Shown one piece after another: positions 47,094 to 58,215 of a stretch of DNA of 64,000 bases (positions are counted from its first letter, which is position 1; every line of letters starts with the position of its first letter). Below the pieces are notes generated by a model. It saw nothing but the letters and a program-made list of their open reading frames with translations, did no database searches and was not told where the DNA came from. The stretch is from Myrica gale (taxonomy: Eukaryota > Streptophyta > Magnoliopsida > Fagales > Myricaceae): the NCBI GenBank assembly GCA_963930655.1, contig OZ005605.1:19227501-19291500 (forward strand), in the 5' to 3' direction. The position numbers and the translations under genes are program-made.

Positions 47094-48271
47094 GCCATTA
47101 CAGCTGGGGTTTTAGCTTCCAAAAAATTTCTGGGATCAAGAAGCTTCAACTGAGAAGATTACTCCTTATTATGGTACGCCAACCTCGAGTCAAGCCGACA
47201 ATTATTTGCTATTCTTTTGATAAAATTGTTAGTGAGTTGTTGTCTTGTAGTATTATGTTTTTGTTCTACTTGAAAATTTACAGTGCTTTGCAGCTCTATG
47301 GGTTCGCGTATGCAGGACCTTTTGGGCACTTTCTCCACAAATTGATGGATAGAATTTTCAAGGGGAAAAAGGGGAACAAAACTGTTGCAAAGAAGGTAGT
47401 TATTTTGCCTCGTAAATTGTTTATTTGTAGGCTGATTTTTAGTCTTAAGCATAATTAACTCGATGTTCAGTTATTGAAAGGGTTCCTAGACTCCTAGTCT
47501 AGCCTATACGCAATTTTTTGATCTGGGATTGATGGTTGAAGTGTTCTGCTATTAGGTGATATTGGAACAGCTAACTTCTTCTCCTTGGAACAACCTTTTC
47601 TTCATGATGTAATATGGTTTGGTAGTTGAAGGAATGTGCACCCATTAAAGACATTTCCTCATCTGATATGTCCAATTTGATAGGTTATATCCAGTAGAGA
47701 ACTGATATTGGACTTGTGTCATCGTTTGCCATTTCTGCTTTGGCTTTGCATATTTTTTATTTGTCTTGTCCTGTTCAATCAATTGAGTTCACTGTCATTA
47801 GAGATAATTGATAGATACTTTTTTGTTCTTGTTGTGGTTATCATCTGATTGTTTTTGCTTTTCTGAAGAGGACAAAAAAAGGGGCGATTCATGGCACCCT
47901 TCTTACTACCAATTACACAGAATTTAGCCAAGAAGTGAATATATTTGTTAGAGAAGTGTTTCCCAGCACTAATGGGGACAAAGTTCCTGCTCACTTTTCT
48001 AAGCAAAGCCTTAGCATGGAATTTAGTGAAGACCATGGGATTTAGTGAAGAATAAAGTCAGAAAGGACTACCCCTCAATACAGTTGACAGCATGGAAGGT
48101 ATTGACAAACCATGTTTTGTTGTTTGACATGCAAGCCAACTTGTTAAATTCGCTACACTAAAGCTTTTATGCTTGTTGCCTGCAGTTTTGGCCTATAGTC
48201 GGTTGGGTGAATTACCAGTACATGCCTCTGCAATTCCGTGTTATATTTCACAGCTTTGTCGCCTCGTGCTG
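47094..48271 (+). pseudogene. PMP22: Captured PMP22 (Mpv17 family) exons in the CACTA element
   Basis: Five exon-like blocks keep AG/GT borders: 47094-47173 (AITAGVL then KISGIKKLQLRR), 47294-47395 (YGFAYAGPFGHFLHKLMDRI), 47556 to about 47644 (LEQLTSSPWNNLFFM), about 48035-48098 (VRKDYPSIQLTAWK) and 48186-48271 (WPIVGWVNYQYMPLQFRVI). These follow the order of plant peroxisomal membrane protein PMP22. The first block has an internal deletion shifting frame, the third has TAA in place of a Tyr, and the N- and C-terminal exons were not found. Introns were carried along, so capture was from genomic DNA rather than cDNA. Confidence 0.88.
47870..48046 (+). other. Unidentified open exon-like segment within the captured PMP22 region
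   Basis: About 58 codons are open (GAIHGTLLTTNYTEFSQEV...) where PMP22 intron would be expected. It ends in a TAG next to the fourth PMP22 block. It may be a piece of another captured gene. Not recognised. Confidence 0.3.
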
Positions 48272-49000
48272 GTATGATCATCCATCCTTTAAGTCTGCCT
48301 GCTTGGTATTAGTTATCTTCCACTTTTCTCTCTATGTTAGTTACATTATTTGCAAGGATAAACAACTATTTGGAAAGAAAAAAAAAGATGAGAAAAGAAC
48401 TACTATAAATCCTGTTGTCTATTAGTTTTGAACTGGATTCCTTTAGGCAGCAATAAGTCATCACAAAAACATACATTTGGACAATCGGAACTACAATAGA
48501 AGTAATAACAAAAACACAAAGGAAGCCCACTTGCAACTCCCATGTTGCACCTGGTCATGTATCTCATATGAGCTACAACGAGGGCATGACAAGTACTATT
48601 TTGCTAGAATTCCTTGCTCTGAATGAGCATATATTCCTCATATCGGGACGAGGTCTGGAACTGTACTATAAAATATGAACCTGTTGCCCACTTACCTGGG
48701 AACTTATTGTTAGAGGACAAACTGATGGGAGAATTGGAAGGTGCTTTTGGTGTCTAATATGTTAATAAATTGCTTAGGGTAATAAATTGCTTATGCGTTC
48801 TTCCACGATTAGTTTGGTGTCTAATATGTTGCTCAATGTGTCCTGTTTTGTTCATTTCTTATTTGTTGTCGGGGAGAAACAACCATTGCCTTGGGAAATG
48901 GGAGTGAGAGTTGCATACTATATTGCACAAGCATCTGTACCCTTTGGCACATGCATGCTTTTTTCCCCCTGGCAAAATGGCATGTACATTATTAATGTGA

Positions 49001-49265
<265 letters not shown>

Positions 49266-49699
49266 TTGATCTTTACTTATTGTGTTGTATTTGAATATTT
49301 TAGTTGCTTCTTACTTATTTGAATATTTTATATTAGAAACTTATTACTTTTTATATTACTTGTATAGATTCTTTTGTTTGTTGTAAAATATTATTTATCA
49401 AATAATTAAGAATATTTTTTTATTATCCTTGTTCATTAAGTTTTTACATCCAAAGAATTATGATTATTAAAATAAATTTATATTACCGATTCAAAAGGCA
49501 TGTATAGAAAAATATAAGAAAAAATTAGTGGTGTTTTAAAAATGGCGGCACATACAAAAAATAAAATAAAATTGAGTTGACCTATAGCGGCATTTTTAAA
49601 ATGCTGCTCTAAGTACCTGTAGCGGTGCTTCTTGAAACATTGCAAAAAAAAATCAATATTGCGGTTTGGGTCTATAGCGGCGGTTGCGACCGTTGCTAT

Positions 49700-50330
49700 A
49701 GATTTGGTCTTTACCAGCGTTTTTAAAAACGTTGCTAAAAAAACGCTGTTGAAAATCAGGAGAAACGCCAGCGTTTTTAAAAACGCTGCTAAAAAATCGT
49801 TGTTGAAAATCAGGAGCAACACCAGCGTTTTTAAAAACGCTGCTAAAAAACCGCTGTTGAAAATCAGGACAAACGCCATCGTTTTTAAAAACGCTGCTAA
49901 AAAACTGCTGTTGAAAATCAGGAGAAATGCCAGCGTTTTTAAAAACGCCGTTAAAAAATCGCTGTTGAAAATCAGGAGCAACGCCAGCGTTTTTAAAAAT
50001 GCTGCTAAAAAACCGCTGCTAAAATCGGGGAAACGCCAGCGGTTTTTTAAAACACCGCTAAAAAACTGCTGTTGAAAAATAGGAGAAATGCCAGCGTTTT
50101 TAAAAATGTTGCTAAAAGCGGAAAAACACCTGCGCTTTTTTAAAACGTCGCTAAAAAACCGCTGTTAAAAGGTAGGGAATCACCAGTGTTTTTAAAAAAC
50201 ATTGTTAAAGGCATTCCCGACGGAGAAAATGCAGCGGTCGTAAAACGCCGGTAAAAAACCGCCGGTAAAAGCTTAGCGGCGTTATTTTGGCTTTTGCCAG
50301 CGGTTTTCAGACAGCTGTTGTTGCCTGTTT
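49700..50330. repeat. Right subterminal 54-bp tandem repeats of the CACTA element (about 9-10 copies)
   Basis: Units start CCAGCGTTTTTAAAAACGCT and continue GCTAAAAAAYCGCTGTTGAAAATCAGG. Each contains a small palindrome. The period of 54 is a multiple of three, which explains long but meaningless open frames on both strands (49478-49981 minus, 49632-50075 plus). Later copies are degenerate. Confidence 0.9.
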
Positions 50331-50341
50331 TTTTTGTAGTG

Positions 50342-50540
50342 TAGAATAGATTAAAGAATAAAACACTGAAAGAATTTACATCTCTCAATCGTTAACCATC
50401 CTATCAAAGTGAACATCCCACACAATCACTCTGAATCTCATCTCCATGCATTCAACCACCCAAGCATCTTTTCTTCTAGCAAGAGAAAATAATTGAGGAA
50501 ACTCCTCACTCAAAGGTCTAAGATTCCGGGATTTCCCTAA
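50342..50540 (-). mobile_element. LINE upstream remnant on the other side of the CACTA element
   Basis: The minus strand reads LRPLSEEFPQLFSLARRKDAWV and then RVIVWDVHFDRMVND, a pattern seen between the RT and zf-RVT domains of plant LINEs. It has the same orientation as 43202-43885 and runs up to the CACTA end, so the two are halves of one LINE. Upstream of 50540 the LINE is lost. Confidence 0.7.
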
Positions 50541-53500
50541 AATGAGATCCGGTTCCGGTATTGACCGGAATCGGTGTCGGAACTCCGGTACCGAAAACCG
50601 GATAATTTGCCCACCCTTACATTTTTTACACCATCGGAAGCTAACATCCAACGTTATATCCAAATCCATTTCTTTGTCAGTTGGATCAAGGTCTGGGGGC
50701 CCAATCGTGTGAAGAAGGCTGACTTCCTCTCTGCTTGCCCTATGTTAAGTAGAATTGGACCCTTAGAAAGATGCTTGTATTTTTAAAAAAAAAAAATATA
50801 CTTACATAAAGAAACAGCCCAAGCCCCCCCTAAAGCGGTACAAATGTAAAGGTCGCAACTGGCAGCGATCAATCACATCTCTATAAAACTTTATAGAGCC
50901 ACTTCAAGAAAACAGGGAGTTACTCTGTGGAGGTAGAAGCTAATACCTGAATTCCCACGTTTCAGGTTACTTGTAGTACTGGTTAATGTTAGTTGTGCTG
51001 CAGCACTGATATTTTATGTTAAATCATGCAAGCTACTGCTTATTCTTTATTCAGTTTTATAAGGTTCTGCGAAAAAATTATGGTCTTTTCCAGAAGAGGA
51101 ATCTCGTTGTTTGAGCACTCTGGTAGCACTAGATAAACACGTAACTCTTTTGGGAAATTTGCTCGATCTTTTTCTCATTTGCGTCATGTTTATGACTCTT
51201 TTTCCAACTTGCATCATGTGAAGCAGGCCTTATCTGTCGCAGCAAGTGGGTAACAAATCAGCTACTCATGGAGTGAGAAACAAGAGAATCAACGTCCCAT
51301 ACCAAATTCCATTATCCTCAGCAACCTTATTTTAAACATATATAGCCTAAAATAATATTGTTACATCGTTGTCAAATATGCTTTTCTGAGAATGCACGCA
51401 ATATTGAGCTACGATTTGGTCAGTGAAATTCAATGCGACTCATTATTATATATCAATTATAATATTGGTCTCTATCTGTGCCTTGCAAGAACACATTATT
51501 GGTTACTTTCCTTTCATTTGTATCATGTTTCGCACAACAGAAAGCAGGAAACAAGCTCGTTTGATGTTGGCCAGATGCTATGAAGTCCAAGATGTTCCTA
51601 TTTGACACGTTTGGATGCAATAGTACTTCTTCAATCTTTTCCAGAGGACCCAAGACTTTTTTTTTTTCATTTGCTTAATTTAATTATTATAATATTGATC
51701 GCTGCATGCGGACTATAATTTGCAGATGAACAAACAGTTAGGCCGATCGAGAATGAGTACTTGGGAATGGATGATGATCTGAGACCTGCATATACCATAG
51801 GTTCTGTGTGGATAAGTTTTCCAATGTTATAATTCTCCCGCAGGCTTCGTGCATATATAGCTAGCTACTTAGTCTAAACAGATAATGTCATTCGTTGAGA
51901 ATTCTGCCGAAAATTGGGAAAGACTTGACAGGTTTTGAAAATAAAACACGAGTACAATGATCTCTTAATAAATCAGCATCGTCCAACAACAAAAAGTCCT
52001 GCCATTTCAGACCAATTCCATGAAATGGTGCGAACTGTATCTCCACAAGCTCTTCCTTGCTGAGAAGGGAAACTTTCTCATAAAGTCCACCGTCATTGGC
52101 CTAATTCTCAATGAAAACTCACGAGGGCTAGCTGTTCTTTAATTTTGACGGTACAACACATAAACCCACCATACCTCCAAAGTCCAAATTTCAACTTTTC
52201 GGCTGATCGATGGGCCGAGGACGATGACTCTAAAGCCCCACCGCAGAGACTGAGTTAGCACCTAAATTAAGTACGCAATAAATCGCTGACCTTAAAGTCT
52301 AACAGAGTGAGAGGAGAGCCCAGCCCTATGAACCAGACAGTAGAATAACCTAATTAGGTTTTCGTTTAATTGAAGGCATTAACTATGGGCGCGCGCGGAG
52401 CTAGCTAGCTAGCTATAGAGCTTGTTCAATTGTTCGGGAAGGTTAAACATTTTTATTTCTTGTCTCATGCCCGAACTAAACGACTCTAAGTACGTACACC
52501 TGGTTAACAAAAACTTTATTATATATTTTCGCAAAGAAAGTAATTGTGTATGTTTGCACGTACGCAGTCAACAACGTATATACAGAAGAGGGCTAAAGTC
52601 AAGCTGGGTTTGCGGTTTAGGTGACAATGAATGATGGGCTCCCTTTTGTTTTTGCTCTACCCCATATTTTATTGATGTTTATAGAAACATATCGCTAAGA
52701 TCCTTATTGATTGGGGTCGGTCTCTAAGGGGCATGAAACTTAAGAGAGAGAGAGAGAGAGAGCTGTTTGAACCGCGTTAAAAGACAAACCAAGAAATATA
52801 ATGATCATCAGAAGAATCCAAAGCTGTTGAAGAAAAAGATTAATCAGAGATAACTTGTCCAAATAAAGAACTAATCAAGGTTGTTACCTAAACAACACAC
52901 AAGAAAAATCAGGTTATTTGGCACGAACACAGAATAACGTGAAATTAATTAATGTATCTCTAAATTACTTGAAGGCGTACGCAAGCCTTCTGAACGCCGT
53001 TCACAGCATGGAGGTTCTTGATGGTGGGCTAACTTCCTTTAATTATATTAATGTCCAACCTAACCCTTCACCAAATTTCTACATGCAAAAGTAAGCCACG
53101 TGGGGAGTATTATTGCATGGTCAATGCTAATCTCAGCCTGCTGTGTCTTTTTCTTCTACGCAGGTCTTGTTTTTCTGTTTGGTTTGAAAACCTTTTAGTA
53201 GTTTAATGGAGTGGGGTATTGACATTTTGAAACACTCTTTTGGATTCATGCTTTTGTTGCTATATAAACAATATCCCTTATCCCCCACCATACAAAGATT
53301 AGGGAGAATAAGACGAATTCTCTTTTTCTCTATACATGTATATATGCAGCTAGCAAGAGCTAATTAATTCATTTGTAGTTAGGATTTGGGCTGAAACAGA
53401 AGCCAATAATTAAGAATCTCTCTACCAATATTTTAATTAGGGTTTTTTCAAAAATAGTTTATAGAGATAATTAGCACAGCATTTTGCTGAAATTGTGACA

Positions 53501-53972
53501 GATCGCGCATGGATGAGGAGCGTAATTAGAGGAGTAGTAACTGGACAGAGGACGACGTAATTGAGGTGTCTTAGACCCATTGAAAAGAAATTTTTAGAAC
53601 TCATGCCTCCATCTGCTGACTATAATGAGTATACATTACAACCTGGCCACATTTTGGACTCGGACTTTGTTGCATTAAATCAGACGAGTACGGTTGCGTG
53701 GCTCACATGATCATTTCTTAAATGTCTTTGATATTGTTCAATATTAATTTAATCCGGAAGACGTCATATTATACCTACCATACCTTGAAGCTGTTTCTAC
53801 TTTCCCCCCTCTCCTCCTCCCAACCACAAATTAAACAGAAAAACCTGCTGCTGGTTCTAACTAGTAATGACTGGTTTGCTCAGAAAGATCGACGGACGTT
53901 TCGAATGTATAACAAAGTATAGTGAATGAAAAACAATTAAGTCTTTTTTTCTTTAAGACAAAAAAATTTAGA
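50541..53972. other. Intergenic, no supported gene
   Basis: 50541-50625 is rich in CCGGT words and ends CACCCTTA, like a hAT end, but no partner end was seen. 52390-52410 carries GCGCGC then repeated TAGC. 52746-52761 is an AG microsatellite. Small open frames have no family features. Confidence 0.45.
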
Positions 53973-54608
53973 GGAAAAGTTATATTGAGTCTTCAAACTA
54001 TCAAATTCAATGTGTCAAGATTGATAATTGTGAAAGTTGAAAGGGCTCAATATATCAAGATTAATAATGTAAACCCCTATTTAAAATTAGGAGACATTGC
54101 ACCTGCGGCCCCACAGATCGATATTCAAAGGTTACAATTGGATCCCCAAAGTAACAAATTAGCCATTTAGCTCCCTGAGTTAATGATTTCGAGAAAAAGG
54201 CATCTCCATCGACATTCGTGCCTCTTCTAGTTAGCCCACAAATATCACATCAGTTCCGACTCAATCAATCACTTACACAATGTCATTATCACATCAACAA
54301 AGCTTACAAAACACAAAAAAAAACCCTAAGTTTTTCTCCCTACCCATCCTCGCGAACCACCTCCCGCATTCTCTCCTCAGAATCCCAAACTCAGTAGAAT
54401 TCTTACATGTCAACATTTGTCGTTAACAGAGAGGGACAGAGGTAGAATGAGTGCCTCTTTTTTCCGAAATCATTACCACAGAGAGCTAAATGGCTAATTT
54501 GTTACCTCGGAGAACCAATTGTAACTTTTGAATACCTTAGGGGCCATGGATGCAATTTCGCCTTAAAATTATTGCAGGAGTAGTTGTAGAGCTCAAATGA
54601 CTTTTTCC
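53973..54608. mobile_element. Older MITE related to 41581-41883, interrupted by a second MITE
   Basis: The outer parts GGAAAAGTTATATTGAGTCTTC (left) and GAGCTCAAATGACTTTTTCC (right) resemble the ends of the 41581 element. The stretch GGGCTCAATAT...AACCCCTATTT parallels GGGCTCAATGT...GGCCCTATTT there. Boundaries are approximate. Confidence 0.5.
54090..54562. mobile_element. Mutator-type MITE (473 bp) nested in another MITE
   Basis: Perfect 9-bp duplication TTAAAATTA at 54081-54089 and 54563-54571. The ends GGAGACATTGCA and, reversed, GGCGAAATTGCA begin long inverted repeats sharing GTTACAATTGG, GTAACAAATTAGCCATTTAG and TAATGATTTCG. No coding capacity. Confidence 0.92.
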
Positions 54609-57328
54609 AAAATTTCTTAAGCTGCTTAAATATATAAGTATGTATTTAAAATTTAGTAAATATTTGGCTTGAAAACTAAACATAATTAAGGTCTAGACTT
54701 AATTTAGCATTTTCCGTTATTTAAGCATTAATTAAGGTCTTAGGGTCAGAGGTTAACTTTCAGGTATCTTTCAAGTATCTATGCCCGGCCTTATACATGC
54801 AAGAAGCTAGTCATGAATATGCTGTTCACATAGAGCACAAGAGAGAGAATCTTATTTAAGTGGTTAGAAAGGCAAAAAGTTAAGTCAATTCAAACATGTT
54901 CGATCGTCTTAACATTGTTATATACTTATATTAATGGCAACCTGGGTCAATAGCTATATATTCTTTTCCAAGGCATCAATTTAATTTACCCCCTCAATCA
55001 CATTCAAATACGTACTTCGTGCATTCTGAACGGTAACAATTTTTGCCCTTGATAATTACGTATAACCTGTTTGATATTAGTTTCTAAATTTTTAAGAATC
55101 ATGAGAACTTTTTCCTCTCTTTTTTTGTGTGTGTATATGGGGTTTTGGGTCGAGAGAGAAGTAATTGGAATTTAGAATTTTCCTGAAAGCGCACGTTGGT
55201 AGGTCATGGAGGCACTTTTCTTCGCGTATACATAAGGTAGATGCCGTTGCTTTGATTCAAAGCTTTTGGGGCCGGGGGAGAAAATGCGTAGACAAAGGAG
55301 CTAACTCCCTTTGACAATATAATATCCCAAGGAGGAATAAACCATATCTGGGGCCATGGAGAGAAAGCAAACAGTCATATATAGAGTATATATATATACA
55401 CCCCACGTTCTAAACCTGCTAGGTCTAAAGCAAAATGAACAAAGCACAACTTTCCTCTTACCCTATAGAATGGATATTCCCCGTACGTACAAGACTACTG
55501 TTCCCCTTTTCTCTTCCCCGCAATTACATTGGGCGGCCGTATGTTTGAACAGAAACCTCGGAACTTTCTCCTGTTTCTTCCTCCTAATGGCCAGAAAATT
55601 TCATAACAAAGACAAACCCATGCATGTGGAAATATTTCACCACTGTTTCTATACATTGTGAGTCCTACGCCGCACGTATATGAGTCGGCCACGTACGTAG
55701 AAAACAACAACAAATGGGAAAACTACTTATTAATCATGATAGCTAGGTGTTGAAATTTTGCACCCGTCTTCCGATTGATTAATCGGTCTGTCAATTTTCG
55801 GCCGACACTTTCTTTTTGCCAGGCCAAGAGAATTCAAAGTTTTGATGTTGAAGTATCCTTATGTACAGCTTATAAAGATGATCATGATGATCGGTTGGTC
55901 AGTCAAGGCAAAGAAAGGAAGCTAGCTGGGGCTTTTGTAATTTTCTCCTAGTTGGGATCCAATTGCAACCCCATTAACTTTTTCTCCGATCCCATTGAAT
56001 ACAATTAAAGTCAGTAAAAGCAAAAGTACGTCACAAGAAGTTGAAACTCGATCTGTGCAATGTACTTAAGGATGATGGCAAGGTTCTAGATTATAGGAAC
56101 AGTATATATATATGGCTCACGTGTATTCTACCCAAAGATTTTCACTAGAGCTACTCTAATTATCATGAAATATCAAGGTATTATTCTATTATTAAAAAAT
56201 ATATATGAGTCTTTAATTAGCTCAATTACGCACACGGAGAAACTTATTTGATTATGTTTTTTTTTTCAAAGACGGACTGTTAAAATCGATGCAAAGAGGG
56301 TTCAAATTTTAATGGTGAAACTGTAACTTAAAAATTTATTGATATTTTTTTTTGTGTAATATGTCAAAATAGCTTGAAGTTTGAATTGTAAAATTGTGAG
56401 AAATTTAAAATTTCACCTTTATTAAAAAATTTATCTTCTTTGCTATTTTGTTGGGAGGCCAGCCAGCTGGTGGCTGCTGGTGCATGTGAAAAGTGAGTCC
56501 AAAAGTCAATTAATGCGAGTAACATCGTCCACTTATAACACGTACGTCAAATACTCGATTAATTTCAAAGAGAAACTTGTGGTGTCGATTATGTCAATAT
56601 ACGCATGCAATAACACTGCGGTAATATTTCTTGGATAACGAAAGCGACCACCAGTGGCATCAACATCGATCGATCCTCATCAGAAAAACGAACCCATTAC
56701 CAAGCCTTTTGCTTCGGCGGGCAATAGTTATATTCTAACAAAAAAGGAAAATATATTGGCCACGGGAATTCAAGGGCAGGTGATAGAAGAAGACAAATTC
56801 TTCATTGATTGCTCTAGTTCATCGGGTTTTAGCTAGAGACGTTGACTTGATATAAATATATTTTTTTAAAAAAAAATATTAGAAAGAGAAGAAAAAAAAC
56901 GCGTAAAAAGAATATTGTGGACTTCAATTTCTTTTTGGGGTTTTTTTTTTCGGGTAAGCAACTTTAAATGAGTGGTTTCCTAGAAATTGCACTACATAAT
57001 AAAGATGTTGTCAATAGTAGACATGTTCAAACTTCAAAGTACAACAATTCAACTTTATTTCTAGACACCACGACTTTTTTAAATCAGAAAAAATAAATTA
57101 AAAAAATAAATAAATAAAGGGAAATTGAATTAGAGAAATATTTAACACATTTTATACTAAAAATAGAAATAAAATGAAATATTTAAAACATGGTCTAGCA
57201 TCCTCCAGGTACCTATTCCACCAGTCAGAACAAAACTAGGAAGACAAGGAAAAGAAGGAGCGTACAATGGTTGATTTGGCAACAGCTGCAAAAAAGTCTA
57301 AGCAAGTGACTCGGTCCCACCGGTAAAC

Positions 57329-57758
57329 AGTCAAGGATGGTTCCCGGGCAAATCTGAAACGTGGTGTCTCATGTCGTGCTTCGTGGGCCCAAGCAAAGAC
57401 TAGGCCACTTGCCCCAGCCGGTCCTCAGTCTCTCACCCGCAGGGAGGAGAGAGAGAGAGCCGGGCCGTCAAATTCGTTGACTTAGCTAGCCAATAGCGAG
57501 CTTCACATCTCTCCTTCTCTTTGCTTTTTCTCTCTTTTCTTTTCCCTCACGTGGAACGCGCCGCACCATTCGGGGCGGTGGATTCATTTCTTCCTTTGAT
57601 TTACGAACGAGTCAAAATCTTTCTTGACGAAATGCAGACGAAACTCCCCCACCACCACCCGTCCTCTCTCTCTCCTCGTTGGGTCGGGTACCAAGGACTA
57701 CAAAGCTTCTGGTCCTATTTGACCCTGATCCTGATCCAATAATCGCTTTGAATTGACC
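57329..57758. promoter_or_regulatory. Cluster of five W-boxes (TTGACY) upstream of the WRKY gene
   Basis: TTGACC/T cores at 57477-57482, 57719-57724 and 57753-57758 on the plus strand, and at 57329-57334 and 57610-57615 on the minus strand. They lie about 460-890 bp before the ATG. W-boxes are the binding sites of WRKY factors, so auto- or cross-regulation is plausible. Function is inference. Confidence 0.6.
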
Positions 57759-58122
57759 AGAATTAAGAAATTAATAATGTAGAGCAACTGGAGATTTCTT
57801 CGTTAAACAGTGAGACAGTTTATAAACGTATTTGAATTTGATGGGTACTTAATCATACAACAATTCAAGCTCGGAGCGGATTATTGGGTACTGAAGGAAG
57901 ATGGGCAAAACCCATTCAGGCGTCGAAAGTCAGGTCTATCGAAGGGGACCCACTGCCATCTGTAACTCTGACGCACCGTCTTACGTAACTTATCAAGCCC
58001 GATCAAACTGTCAAACACACACAACACAAAATCCAAATCTATCCCGGTCGACAACCCAACCCTTTTTATAGGCGAGCCCATTGCACCGGAAAAAGACTTC
58101 ACATACTTCACCCCCACACCCA

Positions 58123-58147
58123 CCTCTCTCTCTCTCTCTCTCTCTCT
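58123..58147 (+). repeat. CT microsatellite in the WRKY 5' leader
   Basis: An uninterrupted run of about 12 CT units lies 70-90 bp before the ATG, a common feature of plant 5' UTRs. Confidence 0.9.
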
Positions 58148-58215
58148 GTGATTACTTTCTCTGTATCTTTCTTCTCCTGCAATCTCTCTGTTTCTCAAAT
58201 CTTCTTCTTGCTTTT

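Larger units (their letters stand above)
54609..58215. other. Upstream region of the WRKY gene
   Basis: No supported gene in 3.6 kb. The proximal part has W-boxes (57329-57758) and a CT-rich leader (58123-58147). AT-rich elsewhere, with homopolymers near 56860-56950 and 57060-57190. Confidence 0.5.

Noticed and set aside
49478..50075. Long open frames on both strands (167 aa minus, 147 aa plus)
   Set aside because: They arise because the 54-bp CACTA subterminal repeat is a multiple of three and lacks stops; the repetitive products resemble no protein family.
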